A stretch of 10,002 nt of DNA from Chloroflexota bacterium (lineage in GTDB: Bacteria; Chloroflexota; Limnocylindria; Limnocylindrales; CSP1-4): NCBI GenBank assembly GCA_021801545.1, contig JAJYXX010000042.1:1-10002 (forward strand), given 5' to 3'. The notes under the pieces are model-generated. The model saw only the letters and a list, made by a program, of their open reading frames with translations, searched no databases and was not told the origin of the DNA. Of this stretch, positions 5,580-10,002 are shown piece by piece. A program made the position numbers and the translations under genes. Position 1 is the first letter of the stretch. Each line of letters begins with the position of its first letter.

Positions 5580-7897
5580 GCGCGAGAACCGAGACCAGCG
5601 CCGGGATGCACCCCGCCGACTGGCGCCGCGCCGCCGATCTCCGGAGCGCCGACGACTGGGCGAGCCTCGGCCTGACGATCCTGCTCGTCCTGACCCTCGC
5701 CTGGTCTCTCGACGATGCGCAGTGGATCCTCGGGCGGCGCGGCGTGACCGGCTTCCTGCCCTGGCTGGCCCCGCTCGGCGTGGCCTGGGGTTACCTCGGC
5801 GCGCGCGTCGGCTGGTCACGCTGGACGACGTACTTCCTGGGTGCCGTCGTTGCCGCGCTCGTCGTGCCGATCGTCGTCGGCTCGATCCTCGTGCCGGACG
5901 GCGGCTCGATCCGGGACTGGTTCCTGGCCACGGCCAGCTCGACGGTCGACGCCTACCTCGACGTCGCCTGGCGGGGCCGGGCGTTCACCCAGGAGTACGG
6001 GCACTGGCTCCTCTTCCTGGGCCTCCTGGTGTGGGCGACCGGCATGTTCGTGGCGCAGGCGACATTCGGACGACGCCGGCCGCTGGGCGCGGTCGCCATC
6101 AGCGGGCTCGTCCTGCTGGTCAACATGTCGCTCACGCCTCACGACCAGCTCCTCTACCTGGTCCTGTTCACGGTCGCGGCGCTGCTCCTCCTGGTCAGGC
6201 GCCACGTTGCGGATGAGCAGCTGGCCTGGACGCGGCGCCGGCTCGGCGATCCGGGCTGGATCGGCGAGCTCTACCTGCGCGGCGGCGTCGTGTTCACGGT
6301 TCTCGCCATCGGCGCCTCGCTCGTCCTGACGAGCACCGCCTCGTCAGCCCCGCTTGCCTCCCTGTGGAGCGACGTCGACCAGCAGCTGATCGAGCTGAGC
6401 CAGGGGCTGCAGCGCTACCTGCCGCGCGGCGGAGCCGGGACGAGGATCAGCGGGGTCAGTTTCGGACCGCAGGCTGCGATCACCGGGACGTGGGTGAGCG
6501 ACACGACGCCGGCGCTCCGGATCCGCGTCCCGGCGGGAGACCGCACGCCCTACTACTGGCGGGCCGTCGTCTACGACCGCTTCGATCTGACCGGCTGGAG
6601 CCTGACGGAGAACGCGACGGTCGAGCGCTCGGCCGGGACTTCGGTCCTGGAGGAGACCGGCGAGGACCCGCCGCGCCCTGAGGGCCGCCGATCGCTGGGT
6701 TTCTCGGTGGAGCCGCTCGCGTTCCGTGGCTCGACGATCTTCAGCCCGGACGCACCTCTGGCGGTGGATCGCCCGACGCGCCTGACACTCGTCGGGCAGG
6801 GCCGTTACTTCGGGATCCTCGAGTCGGCGACGGGTTCGGGCCCCTACCAGGCGAGTGCCCTCGTGCCGGTCGTCGGCGATCAGGCGCCCGGTGGCCTGAC
6901 GAAGAACCGCCTCCGTGCCACCAGCCGCGACTACCCCGCGGCGATCCGGTTCCTCTACCTCGGTGTCCCGGATGGCGCTCTTGGTCCGGAGGCGCTCGCT
7001 CTCCTGCGGACGGTCCGCGAGCTGACGCCGCTCGACAATCCGTATGACCTGGCGGCCACGATGGAGCAGTACCTGCGCTCGTCGGTCTTCACCTACAGCA
7101 CCGACGTCTCCGGACTTCCGTGCGGCGATCGGAGCATCGTGGAGTGCTTTGCCCAGTTCAGGCAGGGCTACTGTCAGTACTACGCGAGCACGATGACGAT
7201 GCTCCTGCGGGCGGCCGGCGTGCCGGCACGGCTGGCCGAGGGGTTCCTGCCCGGCGAACGGGACGCGAGCGGTGTCGAGATCGTCCGCTACAGCAATTCC
7301 CACGCCTGGGTCGAGGTCTACTTCCCCGGCTACGGCTGGGTGTCGTTCGACCCGACCGGGGGCGGGGTCGCACAGCTCGCCCCGTTGCCGTCAGGTGCCC
7401 CGGTCCCGTCGCCGACGGCGACGCCGAAACCGTCCGGATCGACGGGTGCCGTCGACAACGAACGTGACCCGACGCGACTCCGGCCGCTTGCCGGTCCCGG
7501 GGCCGGTTCCGCCGGCGGGGCGGGAAGCGCCACCTACATCGTGGTCGCGACCCTGCTCGGGGCGGTCGTCGGTCTCCTGGCGCTCCTGGCCTACCGGCGG
7601 GGTCCGCGCGGCCCGATCTCCGCCGAGTCGGTCTACGCCAACGTGACCCGGCTAGCGACCCGCTTCGGCTTCGCGCGTCGACCGACCGAGACGGTCTACG
7701 AGTACGCCGGCTCGCTGGCGGAGCTCCTGCCGACGGTGCGACCGGAGATCGAGACGGTCGCCCGGGCGAAGGTCGAGGTGTCGTACGGTCAGCGCGACCT
7801 GCCGCCCGACCGGATCGGGGCCTTACGGGCCGCCCAGCAGCGCCTCCGTGTTGCGATGCTGCGGCTCGTCCTGAGGCGCGGACGCCGGCGACGCTGA
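5576..7897 (+). CDS. Membrane-anchored transglutaminase-like protein (TgpA type)
   Basis: A 773-residue protein. The N-terminal part has about five to six hydrophobic segments (near 30-45, 60-76, 85-108, 143-163, 170-184 and 190-207), then one at about 235-253. A large extracytoplasmic region (about 255-650) contains the transglutaminase core: GYCQYYASTMTMLLRAAGVPAR with catalytic Cys533, NSHAWVEVYF with His576, and WVSFDPT with Asp592, so the Cys-His-Asp triad is complete. A Pro/Ser/Thr linker (about 603-650), one more helix (about 652-673) and a cytoplasmic DUF4129-like helical tail (EYAGSLAELL ... RLRVAMLRLVLRR) follow. This is the TgpA-like architecture. Such proteins are thought to act on proteins or peptidoglycan-linked substrates at the envelope, as protease or cross-linker; the substrate is unknown. 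The start overlaps the DUF58 stop (ATGA), and it is the last gene of the operon. Confidence 0.94.
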   Translation: MSARTETSAGMHPADWRRAADLRSADDWASLGLTILLVLTLAWSLDDAQWILGRRGVTGFLPWLAPLGVAWGYLGARVGWSRWTTYFLGAVVAALVVPIVVGSILVPDGGSIRDWFLATASSTVDAYLDVAWRGRAFTQEYGHWLLFLGLLVWATGMFVAQATFGRRRPLGAVAISGLVLLVNMSLTPHDQLLYLVLFTVAALLLLVRRHVADEQLAWTRRRLGDPGWIGELYLRGGVVFTVLAIGASLVLTSTASSAPLASLWSDVDQQLIELSQGLQRYLPRGGAGTRISGVSFGPQAAITGTWVSDTTPALRIRVPAGDRTPYYWRAVVYDRFDLTGWSLTENATVERSAGTSVLEETGEDPPRPEGRRSLGFSVEPLAFRGSTIFSPDAPLAVDRPTRLTLVGQGRYFGILESATGSGPYQASALVPVVGDQAPGGLTKNRLRATSRDYPAAIRFLYLGVPDGALGPEALALLRTVRELTPLDNPYDLAATMEQYLRSSVFTYSTDVSGLPCGDRSIVECFAQFRQGYCQYYASTMTMLLRAAGVPARLAEGFLPGERDASGVEIVRYSNSHAWVEVYFPGYGWVSFDPTGGGVAQLAPLPSGAPVPSPTATPKPSGSTGAVDNERDPTRLRPLAGPGAGSAGGAGSATYIVVATLLGAVVGLLALLAYRRGPRGPISAESVYANVTRLATRFGFARRPTETVYEYAGSLAELLPTVRPEIETVARAKVEVSYGQRDLPPDRIGALRAAQQRLRVAMLRLVLRRGRRRR

Positions 7898-7910
7898 TCC
7901 GGTTGCCCAC

Positions 7911-7946
7911 CGTGGCTGGCGAGAAACGCCGGTTCCGGCAGCCACG
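7911..7946 (+). terminator. Possible terminator hairpin after the transglutaminase operon
   Basis: CGTGGCTG (7911-7918) pairs with CAGCCACG (7939-7946), beginning 14 bases after the operon's last stop. The loop contains competing small stems (GGCG-agaaa-CGCC at 7918-7930 and the palindrome GCCGGTTCCGGC at 7928-7939). There is no T-tract after it, so a termination role rests on position only. Confidence 0.35.
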
Positions 7947-8005
7947 CTCGTGCCCGCAGCCGCACTCGACCCGGCTCCCGCAGCCACGCTCGTGCCCGCA
8001 GCCGC
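7938..8005. repeat. 26-base direct repeat, two copies
   Basis: Bases 7938-7963 and 7980-8005 are identical 26-mers, 42 bases apart start to start. Both consist of GCAGCCACGC-type and CCCGCAGCCGC-type units, and the CCCGCAGC core recurs up to 8018, giving about five units in 80 bases. On the minus strand the repeat reads as GCGHERGC twice. There are only two full copies and the 16-base gap is too short for CRISPR spacers. Confidence 0.85.
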
Positions 8006-8011
8006 TGCTTC

Positions 8012-8220
8012 CCGCAGCACGAGAAGGGTTATCGAACGCCATGTCGGCGACCCGTGGGCGCCGGTCACCTGTCATCCGGCCTCTCGGACCGGTGATCTCG
8101 TCGCCGGCAGCATGAGGAGGGCTACCGCTGACCGTATCCCTGTCCTGGAGCAGCGGTGACCCCCACCGTTGCCGGATCCGTGAGCACGAACCCCGTCCGG
8201 TAATCCTTCTCGTGCTGCGG
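8012..8220. repeat. 20-base inverted repeat pair with a third degenerate copy
   Basis: CCGCAGCACGAGAAGGGTTA at 8012-8031 is the reverse complement, with one mismatch, of the 20 bases at 8201-8220. A third copy in direct orientation at 8105-8124 matches 16 of 20. Read in one frame the three copies give QHEKGYR (8015-8035), QHEEGYR (8108-8128) and QHEKDYR (minus strand, 8217-8197). Of the base differences among these seven codons most fall at third positions, as if the motif had once been coding. The arms could also be ends of a small decayed mobile element of about 210 bases. Confidence 0.75.
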
Positions 8221-8399
8221 CGGATCGCGCGAGACCGACTCGTGGCACGGCGGCCCGGGCTGATGCTGGACTGGAAGACGGAGCCGGGGCCGCTCCTGCT
8301 GGTTCTGGGTCCGCCACCCGGCACCCGAGCCTGAGGGCGACTCGCGTTCGGCGGCAACCTCTACGGCGACTTGTATCCTGGCCTTGCTTACAGGGCTAG

Positions 8400-8418
8400 T
8401 ACTACAACGCCGGTTGTT
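8400..8418 (+). repeat. IS701 terminal inverted repeat (transposase 3' side)
   Basis: Nineteen bases, TACTACAACGCCGGTTGTT, perfectly complementary to 9899-9917. The stop codon of the restored transposase frame (8422-8420) is one base from its inner edge. Confidence 0.93.
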
Positions 8419-8419
8419 A

Positions 8420-9800
8420 TCATGCCGGATGCTCCCTGAGCCAGCGCCGGGTGTGGCTGGCCCTGGCCGCGGCCTTGCGCCGCCGCTGGTGCTCGAACCA
8501 GGCGATCGCCGTGGCGGCGCTCCAGCGTTCCTGTGGCAGCACGACCTCAAGCAGCCGGCGGACTTCCGGCACGGACGCGAGGGCCCCATTTTTCCCCCCA
8601 CTCGCGCTGGACCGATTTCAGGAAGGCGAGGGCCAGGAGTGAGAGCGTGATGTGGTGGTACCAGCCGCGGAACTTCGTGACCTCATAGTGGTCGAGGCCG
8701 ACCTCGCCCTTGGCGAGCTCGAAGTCCTCCTCGATCGTCCAGCGCAGGCAGCCGACCGCCGCCATCTCGGCAAGCGCGATCGTCGCGGGTGCGTTGGAGA
8801 GATAGCACTTGATCTCGGCGCCCGGATCGGCACCGACCGGGCGGCGGGCCATCAGCCAGCCCGCTGGCCCCGGTGCCCGATGGATCTTCTCGACGACGCG
8901 CAGGCGGGCGAACTCGTACTCGCGGGGCCCCTTCTCGCCCTCGGTCACGCGGTGGCGGATCCACTCGCTCGCGGGCAGCGAGCGGACGATCGCGTCGACC
9001 GTCTGGGCCGCGATCGCGTCAGGCCGAGGCCTCGCCTTCGTGCGTGGCCGGCCCGCCTCACCCGCCCGCGGCGGCACCACCCAGGCCGGATCGGCGATCC
9101 ACACCTCGGTCGTCCCGCTGACCTCGACGCAGTACCAGCGGCCGTGGCTCGCCACGAGCGCCCGAAGGTCGGCGCTGTCGCCGTAGGCGGCGTCCGCGGT
9201 GACCCACCCGACCGGCAGGTGGCCGCGCTCGATGGCCGCGGTCAGCATCTCGGCCGCGAGCTCGAGCTTCGTCTTGAAGCGCACGTCCTCCGGCACGGCC
9301 GAGCGCGGTGAGCCGCGCTTGGCGGGATCGGCGAGCCAGCCTTCGGTGAGATAGAGCCGCCGATCGACGAGGGTGTGGCCGTGGGGGCTGGCATATCCGA
9401 GGAACACCCCGACCTGGCAGTTGTCGACCCGCCCGAGCGTGCCTGAGTACTGGCGACCGACGCCCGCCGAGTGGGTCCCCTTCTTGGCGAAGCCCGTGTC
9501 GTCGAGGACGAGCACGCCACCCGGCGCGCCGAGCTGCTCGCCCACGAAGCGCTGGAGCTCTCCGATGCAGCCCTCGTCGTCCCAGGGCGACTCGGAGAGG
9601 AACTCCTGGAGCTTGCGCGGCGGTGCCCCGACCTGCTCGGCGATGTTCTCGACGTTCTTGCGCTCGATCGGCAGGGCAAGGCCGATCAGGTACTTGCGGC
9701 CGAAGGCTCGCCCCTCCGTGCGGCGGAAGAAGCGAGCGAACCGGGCGTGGAAGCCTTCGAGCGCCGGCAGCAGAGCTGCGAGATCCGCGTCGTCGATCAT
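8420..9800 (-). pseudogene. IS701-family DDE transposase, frameshifted near the C-terminus
   Basis: The main frame runs from ATG 9800 (MIDDADLAALLPALEG) to TGA at 8549-8547, 417 residues. Family motifs: VLVLDDTGFAKKG (first catalytic Asp at 100/101), QYSGTLGRVDNCQVGVFLGYAS, WVTADAAYGDS (second Asp, about 203) and RWTIEEDFELAKGEVGLDHYE (Glu about 357-363). At GGGGGGAAAAA on the minus strand (8599-8589) the frame then leads to an unrelated tail ending AGSPPAA. The neighbouring frame (one base further) instead reads PEVRRLLEVVLPQERW ... FEHQRRRKAAARA ... RREWLREHPA-like sequence, ending at TGA 8422-8420 beside the inverted repeat: the expected IS701 C-terminus. One extra base in the tract explains this. 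GGGAAGGGG before the ATG is a good ribosome site. A TTG start at 9884 is unlikely because it lies inside the promoter. Sequencing error or programmed slippage are alternatives. Confidence 0.88.
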
Positions 9801-9871
9801 GGGGGCGACCCCTTCCCGTGGGGGCCACCGGGGCAGACGGCAGACGGCGTCGGCGGCCCTCTCGGGCAGCC

Positions 9872-9900
9872 ACCATACCGTCAACCGGTCAGATCGTCAA
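9872..9900 (-). promoter_or_regulatory. Transposase promoter
   Basis: On the minus strand TTGACG (9900-9895), a 17-base spacer and TATGGT (9877-9872) make a near-consensus housekeeping promoter. The -35 overlaps the inner end of the terminal inverted repeat by two bases, so transposase binding to the end could repress its own transcription. The predicted start near 9865 leaves about 65 bases before the ATG at 9800. Confidence 0.7.
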
Positions 9901-9917
9901 CAACCGGCGTTGTAGTA
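9899..9917 (-). repeat. IS701 terminal inverted repeat (transposase 5' side)
   Basis: Perfect 19-base complement of 8400-8418, followed by the CTAG duplication at 9918-9921. Confidence 0.93.
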
Positions 9918-10002
9918 CTAGGTGGCTGGTGTGAAACGCGCCTCCTGAACGCCTGACGGGCGGGCGCGGGCGCAATCCGGCTGGTCACCGGACCGACGTC
10001 CC

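Larger units (their letters stand above)
7898..8399. other. Repeat-rich region of about 500 bases with no convincing gene
   Basis: Between the transglutaminase stop and the IS element I find no gene I can support. It holds a hairpin just after the stop, a 26-base direct repeat, a 20-base inverted repeat with a third degenerate copy, and several open frames on both strands that are short, low-complexity and mutually overlapping. On the minus strand one frame stays open from 8122 past the IS junction; it has Arg- and Pro-rich composition and some codons (ATA, CAA, GTA, AGG) that are rare in the neighbouring genes, so it looks like a decayed or spurious frame. Confidence 0.6.
8396..9921 (-). mobile_element. 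Complete IS701-family insertion sequence with CTAG target duplication
   Basis: The element proper is 8400-9917 (1518 bases). Its ends are perfect 19-base inverted repeats, TACTACAACGCCGGTTGTT at 8400-8418 and the complement at 9899-9917. Both ends are flanked by CTAG (8396-8399 and 9918-9921), the palindromic 4-base duplication known for IS701-family elements (YTAR consensus), so the apparent match extends to 23 bases. Total length and single-gene content agree with the family. It carries one transposase gene on the minus strand with its own promoter; the transposase is frameshifted. Intact identical ends and target duplication suggest a fairly recent insertion. Confidence 0.93.

Noticed and set aside
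6344..7303. 319-codon minus-strand frame inside the transglutaminase gene
   Set aside because: It covers the antisense of the catalytic core, which is clearly coding on the plus strand.
7938..8005. CRISPR array
   Set aside because: Only two full repeats with a 16-base gap and related partial units; no spacers of normal length and no cas genes.
7158..8357. 399-codon minus-strand frame running from the repeat region into the transglutaminase gene
   Set aside because: Arg/Ser/Pro-rich composition and about 740 bases antisense to the transglutaminase; no motif. Only its repeat-region part was considered, and described as repeats.
8336..8399. Plus-strand peptide-like stretch FGGNLYGDLYPGLAYR just before the IS
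   Set aside because: A stop lies shortly upstream, there is no start codon or ribosome site, and the frame closes a few codons after the insertion site when the IS is removed; too short to call.
9801..9884. TTG start at 9884 for the transposase, adding 28 residues
   Set aside because: The TTG lies within the spacer of the TTGACG-17-TATGGT promoter, upstream of the expected transcription start, and the ATG at 9800 has a much better ribosome site.
9471..9956. 161-codon plus-strand frame across the right end of the IS
   Set aside because: Antisense to the transposase and runs out through the terminal repeat; no motif.

Overview
The window is very GC-rich DNA with densely packed bacterial genes, frequent ATGA or few-base junctions and strong G/C preference at codon third positions. 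Gene content and the look of the proteins (a low-complexity Gly/Ser tail, an HTH_17 protein, a Cys-rich zinc-ribbon protein, and a MoxR / DUF58 / transglutaminase operon) fit a high-GC Chloroflexota (Limnocylindria/Ellin6529-like) or, less likely, an actinobacterium. This placement is an inference; there is no rRNA or other phylogenetic marker in the window.

Layout. (1) 1-1421, plus strand: the Gly/Ser-rich end of an unidentified protein, then an 80-residue helix-turn-helix (excisionase/MerR-like) protein, then a YihY/BrkB-type membrane protein, with gaps of only 2-4 bases, so probably one transcription unit. (2) 1440-2663, minus strand: a 407-residue protein with Cys clusters at both ends and a long Ala/Pro linker; it converges on the YihY gene with an 18-base gap holding a small hairpin. 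(3) 2664-2914: a divergent regulatory region with a TATACT -10 on the minus strand and two short perfect palindromes. (4) 2915-3115: a 66-residue two-helix membrane protein followed by a strong GC hairpin. (5) 3266-7897: the main operon, a MoxR-type AAA+ ATPase, a DUF58 protein and a large membrane-anchored transglutaminase, the last two overlapping by ATGA. By family knowledge such ATPase + DUF58 + transglutaminase sets act at the envelope, with the ATPase acting as a chaperone or remodeller and the transglutaminase domain working on the outer face. The precise substrate is unknown. (6) 7898-8399: about 500 bases without a convincing gene but with several direct and inverted repeats, including a 20-base inverted pair and a seven-codon motif (QHE-K/E-G/D-YR) seen three times. 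(7) 8396-9921: a complete IS701-family insertion sequence with 19-base perfect terminal inverted repeats, a CTAG target duplication and a near-consensus promoter. Its transposase is frameshifted at a G6A5 tract (minus strand), with the missing C-terminus recoverable in the neighbouring frame right up to the inverted repeat. (8) 9922-10002: flanking sequence with no recognised feature.

No unmistakably new multi-gene system is visible. The most notable items are the frameshifted IS701 transposase, the repeat-rich segment beside it, the multi-cluster zinc-ribbon protein, and the palindromes in the divergent promoter region.
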